Shown here: positions 24,151-35,389 of the stretch, in pieces
How the letters are laid out: every line of letters begins with the position of its first letter
How positions within the stretch are numbered: the first letter of the stretch is position 1
Assembly: GCA_022578605.1 (NCBI GenBank)
Contig: MU394132.1
Location: forward strand, 1 to 64,000
Direction: 5' to 3'
Source of the DNA: Camillea tinctor
Lineage: Eukaryota; Ascomycota; Sordariomycetes; Xylariales; Xylariaceae
Length of the DNA: 64,000 bases
Position numbers and translations under genes: made by a program
Notes under the pieces: model-generated
The model's database searches: none
Seen by the model: the letters and a program-made list of their open reading frames with translations, nothing else
Told to the model about the DNA's origin: nothing

Positions 24151-25236
24151 CTACCTTGCTTTGCCTAGGACACGCTCCATCGTCGTCTTGGGAAGGCAAA
24201 ATACGGGATCTACAGCATCGAGGCCGGGATAACCCAAGAGGCTCAGACCGGCAAGGCCGAAGATAGTGTGCCAGACATCGGCCATATTCCCAGGCCTGTC
24301 TGAAATGCCACCTTGCTCGAGGTCCTGACTGCGCAGAATGAAACCAATGAGCTTTTCTCTATCGATCCAATGCGTCCGGCCGATCATCGCAAGGCTACTC
24401 AGGACCCACCAACTGTAACAGACGTCTTCCTTCTTCTCGGGCCTGCCGTTAAGGCCGCCACTAGGAACCTGTCGTTCGCTCAGCCACCCAGCTAGCCTGT
24501 CAACATCGATCAGGTCCTTTCGCCCAGCGATGGTCAGCGCGGCTACGCAAGTGAAGATCTGCCCAGAGTGAGACTCAGCCCCTGGACTAACCCCGTATCC
24601 GCCGTCAAAGTTGGCACAAGCAACGATGTGGTTGACCGCCTTGTCGACATCGACGAGGTGCATCATACCGAGGAGGCTGAGGGCGTTAAAAGCACCATAG
24701 AGGAAACGGGTGTCTTCTTCACCCCATTCGTCACCCGAGAACGTGCCTGTCTCTCGATTCTGGAGGTCTGCGATAACTGATGAGGGAAGAAGAGGTCAGC
24801 TTCTAAGCGAGAGACAAGACCGCGCCTTCATCACAGAATCGACAGGTAGATCGTTTAGCCCAGTTGACTCACATTTCCCGACCATTGCCTTGCCCTGGCC
24901 ACGCTTATCTAGCTCATCCAGCGCATCAACTAGAGCGAGGATCTGTACAGCACTGACGGTATAGAGCATATGGGCGTCGTGGCCCGGGGCAGCGCCAAAG
25001 CCACCATTCGAATGTTGACAGGAAAGGACAAAATCAATGGTCTCGTCGCGGGGGAGGGCATCGGGGTGTCGGAGCAGATACAGGGAGGTAAGCCCCCAGT
25101 ACAGGCCGTTCAAACGAAGATGCTCGGTCAACCAGTAGTCATATTCGTCCTTCCTGGTGTCTAGGCTCTGGATGTACTTCACGTGTTGCGCAGTGGCGAG
25201 CTGTAACTCGTCTGGTAGTTCCTGGATTCCCGACAT
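24151..25236 (-). CDS. BET2: Rab geranylgeranyltransferase (type II) beta subunit
   Basis: Two exons, 25236-24873 and 24776-24151, joined in phase 1 (GTGAGT donor, CAG acceptor); 329 aa, the usual length. The protein is an alpha-alpha barrel of prenyltransferase repeats: [16 protein letters not shown] near the start, then [16 protein letters not shown] and QEPSGG-type (QVPSGGLNG) repeats. Zinc ligands are recognisable as Asp239 and Cys241 in EDVCYSWW and His291 in ADVWHT, almost the same numbers as in characterised homologues. With the alpha subunit and Rab escort protein it adds geranylgeranyl groups to C-terminal cysteines of Rab GTPases, needed for vesicle traffic. A start 60 bp upstream (25296) is possible, but the MSGIQ start at 25236 matches family N-termini better. 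It stands alone between gene-poor regions. Confidence 0.95.
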
Positions 25237-28200
25237 GTTGGGAAGTGAGTGTGCGTAGAGTAAGTTGATCAAACAATCTCGAATGAATGTTTGCAAGGAG
25301 TTGATGGAGGAGTGAGGATTCGTTGCTTGTGTGGGTCTAGGCGGCGGCGTTGAGGTTTTGCAGCGTACCTACGTACCTAACAGCTAATAACCTGTCACCT
25401 ATTAGCCTAACCTACCTGCCTACTTACCTAATAAACTAACCTAGGCTGCCAAGATCGTTAACTTTACACTAACTAGATATTGCTTAGTGTGGGCGGGGTT
25501 TGTTCCTACAGCCCTTTACAACGTTGTATAATCTTTTTTTCTCCAAATTGATCCTCTTCTGCTCCTCCAGTTTCGAGTACCATAACCTAGTTAGTTGAGA
25601 TAGCCCGTATGGATGGTACATACCTAGGTACAAGGCTAGATTAGTAAGTATAAGCCAACTTCTACACTAAAACCACCTACATATAGCACATCTCCCTAAC
25701 CTAGGTAGGTATTGTTTCAAAGGTCAGCTTCCTTCCACTAACTTTCTAACCTTCAAAACTTCCCATCAGCACATAAGCTTACATGGAATCCCGTCCCACT
25801 GGTAAATGATGTTTGGCACATTATCTTCTGATGTTAAAATTAAGTAATACCAAAGCCGCCTGGTGCATGCGATGACAAAGAGAAGACTACATACTCAAGA
25901 ATAGCTCATCATGATCAGCACAAGGAACGATAGATCGGTTCCTAGAACAGGCTATCCTTCGTGGATCTCGGGTGAGACATGCACGGGGCTTTTTGTATAC
26001 ATTCTGATTTCCTTCTAGAACGCGATATGTTAGAAACCCATGTTGAGTGCGTAGATGAGGCCTTGTTTACTATGCGCATGCGAAGTCGACAAGCAAACCT
26101 GTTATCGTAGCCTGAATGCGCCTAATACAGGTATACCTACATACCTAGTGTAAGTAGTTGTTTGGCTTCGATGACTATATTATATATGCTGCCATGGCCA
26201 CCTTGATATCTACATACTATCTATATCTATAACTACTTACCAAGTGTCAATACATGATATATAAAGTATAGCCACCGTCGGAGTCTTGGCAACAATTTTA
26301 TAGACTTGAACCTTGTGTAGTGACGATGCTGACGATTTATTATGGCAGTCAACTGAATCTACCAGTTTTAAGACCCCCCTTCCTGGGATCTACCTAGTGT
26401 CCGAAGCTTACTCGACTATCTTAGTGAAACATGACTATCTAGGTATATGTACTACACTACATATACACCCTGGAATAACAAGTAACTTCCTGGCTGCCGG
26501 CATAAATTCCGGTTTTTCTCTCTTTCCATGTCTCCCTCTTCCCCTCTCCCACCTTCAGTGGAGATGACGTTTGGCTAAAGGTATAAAAAACATAATAGGT
26601 TGGGTTAAATAGATACCCTAGTTGCATGTGTTTGGGATGATATTAAACCATCACTAAGCTTGAGCCAACAATCACGACAGTAATAATAATCGTTGCTTTC
26701 AAATTAGTGATTTGTATGCAAATATCAGCGGCGTTGCTTTGTGTCAAGTGCAGGTTGCATATTGCATAGGCGCACACCCTGCCTGTCTATAAAGAAATCA
26801 ACCAAGCTTCAAACCCAAGCAAATACTTTTCTTGCTGTTGCGGTTTTTTTTTTTTAAGTTCTCTCTCTCTTTTTCTTTTTCGCCTAGGGTGGCTGGTAAT
26901 GCCTATTTGAGAGTTAATTGCGATTTTAGTTCAGGATTGTCTCTCATGTCGTCCTTCCCGGATTATTAATGGCAACGATGTAATCTGTACATGAGCAATG
27001 TATTTCTAATATATTTATACTTATCGTATGTACATATATGTAGGTACAAATGTAATAATGTGGCTTACACAGGCGATACGCTCTTGTCCTGGAAGCGAAT
27101 TCCAGGCTTGGCCGATGGTACCTGCAGATCATACCAAACTTTCCCACCTTATACATAGTAATTCTTAGGTAGGCAGGTAGGATATTGTCCGAACACGCAC
27201 CTCGACATCAACCTTAGATGTTCAAAGTTGGGTACATGTGCGTAGTCGGGTAAAGACGTGTTCAAGACGTGATGTATGCAATGTACTTTGTTGTTGGTAG
27301 CTGTATACAATTGCCTATCTCCCTATCTAATCGAGGTACGTATCCAAACAAACAGGCTACAATCCCCCCGAAGTCCTCAGGACATCGGGTACCTAACCTA
27401 CTAGGTAGGGTTTGTTAGGCTAGGGACAAAGTGCAAGAGTGCGTGGCTGCTGTTTCAGAAATTCAAACCCCGTTTCGCGACTCGACTAACAGACCCTGTA
27501 AGACCCAAAGGTGTCCATTTAAAATAGTCTCTGTCTACCTTTTATGTACTACGGAGTATGCTAGCCAGGCTGTCAAAGGTCCACCACACAGGCTGTTGGT
27601 AGCAGGTACCGATCATGCCGATGAAGAATTCCACAGCACCAACACTATTATGGTCGGGTACGGAGTAGATTAGATTCTACATCTCAAGCATTCGCATTCA
27701 ATCGAACATCTTTTTATACACCATATATGTAAATATAACCGATAGTTGCATAATGTGGTTCAACCAAACTCCCTACCAATGAGCTCTGCAAATGTATGGT
27801 ACCTGAATCTGGGACCTTGCGGTGGTCCTCCCCTCCCTCCATCTTGCTGATCTACTATAAGCTATCAACCAACCAACTACCATTGCTGCTTCCATCCCGC
27901 AGATCTCCCCTCAAAGGTCATGATTGATATAAATGAATATTGGAAGTAGCAGGTCAAGTCATGCGCATGAATCCGTTCTACAAGTTACCATCAATATATA
28001 GAAAACGGGTGTTAGAGGCAAGTTGATTGATCCCATAGGTTGCTATTTATGACAATCGTGGGTAAATAATTGTTCATATGTAGTAAATAGATATTCTTCC
28101 TTTGTTCATTTTGAGCAGTTGATCTACATATACTACATACATATACATCTAACATATCCACATGCAGATATATAATGTACATACCTACCTACATACTATG

Positions 28201-28876
28201 TACATTAAGCAGCAACCAAGCACAACATACACTGCTATCGAAGTAGTGTAGATAAGAGCGGACATGCAACTTTAAGTGCTAAATCTTGTTTTCTTACTTT
28301 ACTTTCTTTTTTCTCTATGGTTTGTTTTTTTACATAAAACTTTGCATAGCATACGTTATATGCATAATTATACCTACCTAATATATGTACCTCACCCCAC
28401 CCCCTTAATTACGAAAAATACGGTGCTTTTTAATAGGTGGGTACCTGGGTATATAAGACTTAACTCAAGGTTTATGTATGTGTGTATCGTAGTACCTTAC
28501 TCACATATTTACGTCTTAATCTACATACATACAACCTAACCTATCTCTGTATCGGTACCTATTTAAGTTAGGTAGTGTACTATACCTACTTACTTCCCCC
28601 CTGCTTGTCTCTGTCCAGGGCAGCAGCAGAGGGTAAGGAGAGAGAGAAAAAAAGAGAAGAAGAGAAACTTTATTAGAGAGAAAGTGAGAGAAAGAGAGGG
28701 GACCCCCGACTAAACCGTCAAATTACAATTCCCAAGCTTTCAACCCGTTGCAACTCAATTCAAGCCTTCCTGAATTCCCACCTCTACCTAGGTACTTTCT
28801 ATATACGGTTTACCTAATTTTACCCATTTGAAGGGGGGGTGGAAATTCCAAGATATTGGTACCTGAGGTCGTCCCT
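25237..28876. other. Gene-poor region with many CCTA/GGTA words
   Basis: No gene is supported across about 3.6 kb. The region is rich in short words of the TACCTAGGTA, CCTACC and GGTAGG type, dense at about 25360-25445, 25600-25720, 27160-27190, 27390-27420 and 28360-28600. Poly-T and CT-rich tracts occur near 26840-26885. No transposon ORF, tRNA or long repeat was recognised by eye. Confidence 0.55.
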
Positions 28877-28932
28877 TCCATAACCCATAGCCCATAACCC
28901 ATAACCCATAAACCATAATCCATAATCCATAA
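28877..28932. repeat. Heptanucleotide tandem repeat (CCCATAA)n
   Basis: Eight consecutive 7-bp units of NCCATAA/CCCATAG type, with the central three perfect CCCATAA. On the other strand this reads TTATGGG. It lies about 530-590 bp before the RhoGAP ATG. It differs from the TTAGGG telomere repeat by unit length, so I do not call it telomeric. Confidence 0.85.
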
Positions 28933-29463
28933 CAGTTGTACCACCATTTCTCTACCACTACCATTACATACCACTGAACCATTACCACCACCATAACCAA
29001 CCCGCTTGCGGGATTACCGTCTCTCGTTATCCATACCAGCTTTTTTCACTTTTATTTTTCCTTCACTTACACTAGGTGTACACTAGATTTCATTCCTGGG
29101 ACCTTCCTAGCTGGGCCCCTTGTTGGTATTGTTTGTAGCTTTCCATCACAATTGCTTATTTTATTTTATTTTTATTTTCTTGTTTTTTTTTATTCCATTA
29201 CGATCTCTTCATACACACCCCCCCTCTCTACCCGTCTCCCCCCCTTCGCGACCGATCTGATACGCCCCTTCACCTGCTACGGCATTACAACATTCCACAC
29301 ACCACGGCGCACTAACAGAAACCTGTCCTTCCTGCGGCAGAAACACGAATCAGGAGCTGCCCTGGTGGTTATTGCCCGATGCGTGCTTGGCTTGCAGTAA
29401 TAATCTCGGATTATCCTTTGGTGTCATCGCTGTCTTGATACACACCACCCGCGGCCAGCAAGA

Positions 29464-31999
29464 ATGGGACGTAAGCCCGTTCCTCAGCCGCTGTCCCTGG
29501 CTGGCGAAAATTGTGACTCCCTGGGCCAGCCCGCCATAAGCACTCTCACTTCTCCCGATTCCACTGTCCTGGGAGCACCAAACAGACCGAGCCCGAGCCC
29601 CAGTCCCAGCCCGCGTCCTGCTGCACTCGGCCCTGAAACCACCACCAACAATCTCCAGGTCATCTCGCCGGTCTCCTCCAGATCGCCTAAATCTCCTCGT
29701 TCGCCCTTTAGCAAGTTCAATTCATCTTCTTCCTCCGCTGCCGCCGCTGCTGCGAACGCCGCCGTCAGGAGACCCCCGACCCAATCCTCATCACAGGCGC
29801 AACCGCTTCACATACACCACTACCAACAACAGCCATCACTGCAATATCAAGAACCACAAGTACAACTACAACCGCCACCGCCGCCGCAGCCACCGCAGCT
29901 GCAGCAACAACAGCAGCAGCAGCAGCAGCCACAACATCAACTGCAACAACCACAACAGCAATCCCAGATACCACGAACACCACAACCTTATCCCCACCAC
30001 CAGCCTGTTGAGGTGCCACGCCAGCCTCTGCAGGCTGCCGACGACGTGCTTCTCGCCCAACGTCGGCGCCAGAATCCCCACCAGAATCCAGACTTCCCGC
30101 TCGCCACCTCTCCCGGCCTCAAGCACTCAGCTACAACTCCTATTTTCAACGAACCCTACAGTCGCCCCCCTGAAGAGAAGCACGCTAGGAACACCAGCCG
30201 ATTCTTCAACTTTGGAAAAGCTTCTAGGTCGACCCAACAGCTCCAGCTTGACCATACTGAAAGTGTTAGTGAGGGTATGTCCCGAGGCGCCGACCATTCT
30301 GCCATGCCGGATAGGGTCCCGAGTAAAGCTTCCAAGCACTCAGGTAAGCCAAATTCCGTAAAGAAAGAAGAAGAAGAAGAAGAAGAAGAAGAGGGAAGGG
30401 GGATATCGTCTTCGTCGTTTACTAGTATGTATCTGAAATTGGTCCGCCAGTACTAAGTCTGCGTTTTGTCCCTATAATAGATCAATCCTCCATCGAGCCC
30501 CCCAACCAGAGACCTGCGCCTTCTAGATCGGACGTGTCGCTACCGTCCACCGTCGAACAGGAACACGGCTCCTCCAAAAAGAACAAGCAGAAGAACTTTG
30601 CATTGTTGGGTCGCAATAAGTCTTTCAAGGATAAAGATGGAACCAGTCCGAAAGAGCCTATCACAATCGAGATGCCTGAATCGGATCACTTTTTGGGACC
30701 ATCGCCTTTGAGGACTGCCCCTGTTAACCCCGAAGCCTACGACAGGTCTTTTAGACACATGATGAATTCGACACCACGTAATCACTCGGCAGATCGGGTA
30801 CCTCGCGATACGTCATCGAACAAAGACCGCCGGAACGATAAAGATAGCCGGGGCCCCTCTTTGCAGTCTGCCGGTTCTAGCTTTTTTGGTGGCTTGAAAA
30901 GTTCTGGCAGTCGAGCAGCCGACATGATCAGCAAAGGATTGTTTGGAAAGGGTGGCCGCAGTGCCAGCACGAGTGAGAAGGAACCTACGGTGGACGACGA
31001 GCACTACGTATTAAAGGTCATCAACCTGCCCCTGGTTGAGCAGACGCGCAAGACGAGAATATCTAAGAGACTTGAGGAATCCCGGGACAAGACAGAATTC
31101 TGGATGCCGGCTTTCCCATGGCGGGCGATTGACTATCTGAATTTCAACGGAACGGACGTCGAAGGCTTATACCGAGTGCCCGGGAGTGGTCCCCAGATTA
31201 AGAAGTGGCAAAGAAAGTTCGACGAAGGTATGGGTTAACCCGTGATATTCTAGGGTGTTCATCTAACAAATCAATCGCAGAATACGATGTCGATCTCTTT
31301 GCCCAGAACGATCTCTACGACATTAATATAATTGGGTCCATGTTAAAAGCATGGCTACGTGAGCTTCCTGACGAACTCTTCCCGAAAGAAGCCCAAGAGC
31401 GCATTTCCAGAGAATGCGCCGGCGCCGAAGAAGTGCCACAGATGCTAATCGATGAACTCTCGAATCTATCGCCCTTCAATTACTACCTGCTCTTCGCCAT
31501 TACTTGTCACCTCAGTTTGCTCTTAGCCCATTCAGATAAGAACAAGATGGATTTCCGCAACCTCTGTATCTGTTTCCAACCTTGTATGAAGATAGACGCC
31601 TTCTGCTTCAAGTTTCTAGTGTGCGATTGGAGGTTATGTTGGCAGGGATGTAGAAACGAAGCCAGGTACATCGAAGAAGAATACATGCTCTTCCAGCAAC
31701 CGCTACCACGAGGATTAACGGCCGACACCCGAGGTTTCAGTGGGCGAAATTCAAACGACGATCGGAATGTTTCCTCTTCGGACAGCAGCAAGCAATCTCC
31801 CCAGATAATTGAACCACCAAACGGAAGGTTAAGGAAAAAAGCTATAGCGTCGGGTCAGTCTAATGGAAGCGTGACCTCGAAATCATCCACTGGATCGGCA
31901 TCCCTGACTGTGAGCAGCGAACAAGAAACACCACGACAACGTGCCGGAGAATTGAGACCGTTATCGCCAATTAAGCCGCTGTCCCCGCTAGGATTTTGA
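29464..31999 (+). CDS. RhoGAP-domain protein (Rho GTPase activator)
   Basis: Three exons: 29464-30343, 30481-31227, 31281-31999, both joins in phase 1; 781 aa. The N-terminal third is low complexity: a Pro/Ser run (about 42-50), poly-Ala, then a Gln/Pro-rich tract (about 121-170) encoded by CAA/CAG. The middle is Ser/Lys-rich and probably disordered. The RhoGAP domain covers about 480-680, with the arginine finger Arg525 in EGLYRVPGSG, then WLRELPDELFP and NKMDFRNLCICFQP. It accelerates GTP hydrolysis by Rho/Rac/Cdc42-type GTPases and so affects polarity, wall synthesis and septation; which GTPase cannot be told. It resembles the Sac7/Bag7-like class of fungal RhoGAPs, but I do not assign a symbol. 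The first intron contains a GAA repeat. The start is the first ATG after a long pyrimidine-rich leader. Confidence 0.9.
29800..29972 (+). repeat. Gln-coding CAA/CAG tract in the RhoGAP gene
   Basis: Mixed CAA, CAG and CCG/CCA codons encode a Gln/Pro-rich segment including nine consecutive Gln (from about 29902). It lies in frame within exon 1. Length polymorphism between strains is likely. Confidence 0.85.
30367..30393 (+). repeat. GAA trinucleotide repeat inside a RhoGAP intron
   Basis: About nine GAA units lie within intron 1 (30344-30480). Read through, they would encode a Glu run and then reach a stop, which supports the intron call. Confidence 0.8.
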
Positions 32000-34148
32000 A
32001 CCTTTTTTATTTATTCATTTGAACCGTGTTGCATACATGCAGTAAATATGTCGAACCGCTCGCGGAATCGAGGCCCGTTGTTGAGAACACCGAAGAAAAC
32101 CCTTGGAAAATACCAGGACACATCCGGCGCCTTACGCCATTAAAGATCTAGGATATCAGGGACCTCGACCATCTGACCCAACCAGGTATATTCCGAATCG
32201 ACGCAGTAAAAGAGGACAGTCCATCACTCTGGGAAGAACTCTAGCGCGACTGGATTACTATGTATGAAGACACGAGGTCAGTTTTTTTGGCCCAACCCAT
32301 TGTACCCTGAACCGGGAAAAGTTCTAGGCAAATCTTGTGGTATGGCCCGCTGGATTTTGGTCAACCTACCTTCTCCGGTCATACGATATTACGCCCTGTT
32401 TATGACGAATCCTTTTTTCCTTCTCGTATTTTCTTCCCTTTGTCTTGGTTCTTCTATTCGAGCGGCATCAGGTCTGGAAGAGCAAGTGGACAAGGAAATG
32501 TCCCTACTCTAGTTCATGGCGGCGCATAAAAACTGGATATTTTGCAGGAGAGAGATAGCTTGGCCTCGTCGGTTTACCACACTATCCTTTGATCATGGAA
32601 GCCGAAATACCTTGAGGAGCCTCCGAGTCTGTGGATCGGACGCCGAAACTTGATTTCCTCTGTCTTGGAATTCACTAGTCATACCAAATTTTGTTTCCTT
32701 TCCTCATTGTTTTCTTTACTTTTCTTTTTTTTTCTCGAAACATCGATGTTGATACCTTCACCCGCTGTTCTTGGTATACCCCCTTATTTTCTATGGCGAT
32801 TGTTTTGTGGGACGGGCCGTTGACGGTGCTGATAAGAGATCAGAGGGTTTTAATCGCATAGAAGGAGAGTAGAAGGAGGAACAGAGAGAGATAGAGACAG
32901 AAGATCGATGTGCATCCAGCTACATGGGTAAGACTGGGTCTTGTACACGTAACTGTGGAAGACGGTTTGTCGTGACTAAGTACGGAGAAGGGAGGGGGGA
33001 AGAGAGAAAGAGAGAAAGAGGAGGTAAGCGGGTTCTCTGATATGTACCTTAGCCTCGGTGCTTGGATAACACAACAAACAAAAAGAACCGGATCAACAGT
33101 CCTGAGGTCCATATCAGTAGTTCTTGGGCTAGCAACGATGATACAGGAGAGCGAGCCAAGTCTACTTATATAATTGGTTATACACAAAGCTCGGGGGAGA
33201 AAGGCGGATAATAAGATCTATATGTCCGAAGGAGTCATGAGAGGGGGATAGACGAAGCCAAAGGAGAGGGCTGCTGGGGTGATTACAGAGCAAAGGAGAG
33301 AGAGCGAAAGCACAGATGCGCCGGCGATATTATAGATAAAATATTGTCACTCTGATGCTGGCTAGGTTGCCTGTCTGCCTGAGCTCCAGACAGACTAGGT
33401 CATAGTGTACGAACAAAATATATATTGATAAGACCATGCAACTTGAAAGCTGCCGTAACGCCCGATACTATATACAGGCATAACCCGATTTTCATTTTCA
33501 TTTTTTTTTAATCAGAAGTTGAAATTCCTGTCTTTCTCCCTGTAAATACACAGGTTAAAGAGAAATAGTATCTGAAGATATATGGCCATTGCTATTATCT
33601 GGAGATAGAGTGGGAAAGGGGGAAATATTTTGATTACCCAGACGCACTTTTACGAAGAGAGGAAGTCAGGGGTTCTAGTCTTTCTATATTTGAAGGCAAG
33701 ATGAAAAATATCAGGATGGTATTTTTATTTTATTTTTATCATGTTCAACTATCCATCATCATACTTGGCTATCAGAACCTGACTACCAAGCGTTATCTCT
33801 CCCTTTATTACCCTTGACTGCTTTTGAGTGCTTGTTGGCCTTGTGGTCATGACTAAGGGAAACGCAGTATGTAGTTTTTCTTTCCCATACTGCTCCTAGA
33901 CTATCCCGGTCCACTGTATCCCGTCTCCAGGCTCCCCTACAAGCAGTGGAATCGCACTGTTTTTCGAGCGTCCCCCGTGCAATTGATGATGCAAGTGACC
34001 AGTGTACAGAGGTTCACTCCTCTGTAGACCTAAGCCATCCGTCTCTCTTCCTAGCGAGCCCCGATTTACATAAACCTTGGGGAAAAAAAGGAAAGGTCGG
34101 AGAGACAAGAAGTAATAAAAAAAAAACCTGACAATAAGCGCAACGGAA
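32000..34148. other. Intergenic region between RhoGAP and RRS1
   Basis: About 2.1 kb between the stops of convergent genes. It contains A- and GA-rich tracts (about 32860-33340) and T-rich tracts (about 33490-33520, 33715-33745). Open stretches at 32264-32529 and 32840-33187 are not protein-like. The first several hundred bases are probably the RhoGAP 3' untranslated region. Confidence 0.55.
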
Positions 34149-34730
34149 TCAAGCCTTTCTCCGCTTCTTCCTCGCCTCCTTCTCCTTCTTCCGCTTGTCC
34201 TCCTGGTCCTTCTGCTCATCGACCTCGACCAGCCAATCGTGCTGCACGGCGCCGTCCTCGCGGCGGCGCATCTTGCCGCCCTTGTCCCAGCCCCAGGTGC
34301 GCTCCCACTGCCGCGTCTCCTCGTTGTACTGCTGGCCCTTCATGCGCCGCTGCTCGCGCGTCTTGGGCTTGATGCCCTTGCGCGCGGCGAACTGCTCCCA
34401 CTTGGTCGGCGGCTTGGCCTCGGGCACGGGCTTCTCGCGCGGCAGCGCGGTGGTGCTTGCGGGCAGCGTGAGCAGCACGCCCGATTGCGTGGAGGATAAC
34501 GGGCATGTGGTGAGCAGCTGGTTGATGAGCGCTTGCGCGGCGTCGCGCGCGGTGGCGGCGAGTTGGGCTTCGTGCGAGGAGGCGGAGGCGGGGGTGGAGG
34601 GGGCGATGGCGGAGGTGGTTATTGGGTTGGGGTCGTTGGCGAGGAGGAGCCCCAGGTCGAAGGTGTAGGGCGTGGGCTTGTCGACGGAGACGTCGAGTTT
34701 GGTTCGTGGTTTTATCGCCGGGGCGGCCAT
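34149..34730 (-). CDS. RRS1: Ribosome biogenesis regulatory protein RRS1
   Basis: Single exon, 193 aa, on the minus strand. The N-terminal part has the family segment YTFDLGLLLANDPNP, the centre has PPTKWEQFAARKGI, and the C-terminal part has QYNEETRQWERTWGWDKGG and DWLVEVDE before a strongly basic, Lys/Arg/Glu-rich tail that acts as a nuclear/nucleolar signal. Rrs1 works with Rpf2 to bring the 5S RNP (5S rRNA, uL5, uL18) into the pre-60S particle in the nucleolus. The gene shares a 659-bp divergent promoter with RSM23, so cytosolic and mitochondrial ribosome genes may be co-regulated here. Codons are strongly C/G-ending. Confidence 0.95.
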   Translation of the reverse strand: MAAPAIKPRTKLDVSVDKPTPYTFDLGLLLANDPNPITTSAIAPSTPASASSHEAQLAATARDAAQALINQLLTTCPLSSTQSGVLLTLPASTTALPREKPVPEAKPPTKWEQFAARKGIKPKTREQRRMKGQQYNEETRQWERTWGWDKGGKMRRREDGAVQHDWLVEVDEQKDQEDKRKKEKEARKKRRKA

Positions 34731-34983
34731 GGTGGATGGGGGTTATGGGCACCGGTCTTGAGGTTAGGAGGGGGGGAAGAGGATGAGGAAAGGGTGGTGG
34801 TCGGATTGGTCTAGTTGACCTGAATAATTAAAAGAAGTGAGCCTGATTCTCCCAATCCTGGTTTATCTTGGATGTTTCTTTTAGACTTGGACTATGGGTT
34901 GTGTGTATAATCTGTAAATTGGTAGTCGTAGTTGTAGTGGTAGTGAGGAAAAGTTGAATATGGACTTTGGATAAGAACTTTGA

Positions 34984-35164
34984 ATCGATAAGTTGAGGAT
35001 TCGAGAATTTTTAGTGGAGCACTGCTAATCGATAGCGAATCGGAAGGCTGATTTCTCCGCTGTAAGTGCTATAGTTAGAAGTTTAGTTGGAAAGGTTTAA
35101 CGTTCTATAGCGGGACATACTTACTTAAGTAGTAACGTATTATAAGTTGCATTCACTAATCGAT
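34984..35164. promoter_or_regulatory. Three ATCGAT elements in the RRS1/RSM23 divergent promoter
   Basis: ATCGAT occurs at 34984-34989, 35028-35033 and 35159-35164, each preceded by A (AATCGAT). About one such hexamer per 4 kb is expected by chance, so three in 659 bp is notable. The same word is paired upstream of RPC40 and between TEL2 and UBA3. The binding factor is unknown. Confidence 0.5.
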
Positions 35165-35389
35165 TACAGTACAAAAAGGTAGGTTAAATCTTTCTGCTCG
35201 CTCTAACCTTAAATAGTACTACTTACACCTATCTACATAGAGGCGGGCAGCCAAAGCTCCACACCTTTGTAGGTGGGATTGGAAATTTCAACGCGGCGCA
35301 AAGACATCAGCTACAATACTCACACCCGGGATATAAAAACACCAATACAAATTATTCAGAGCCAGCCTTGGCCTAGGCTCACCCGCACC

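Noticed and set aside
28877..28932. Interstitial telomere
   Set aside because: The unit is 7 bp (TTATGGG), not TTAGGG, and the array is short and upstream of a normal gene.
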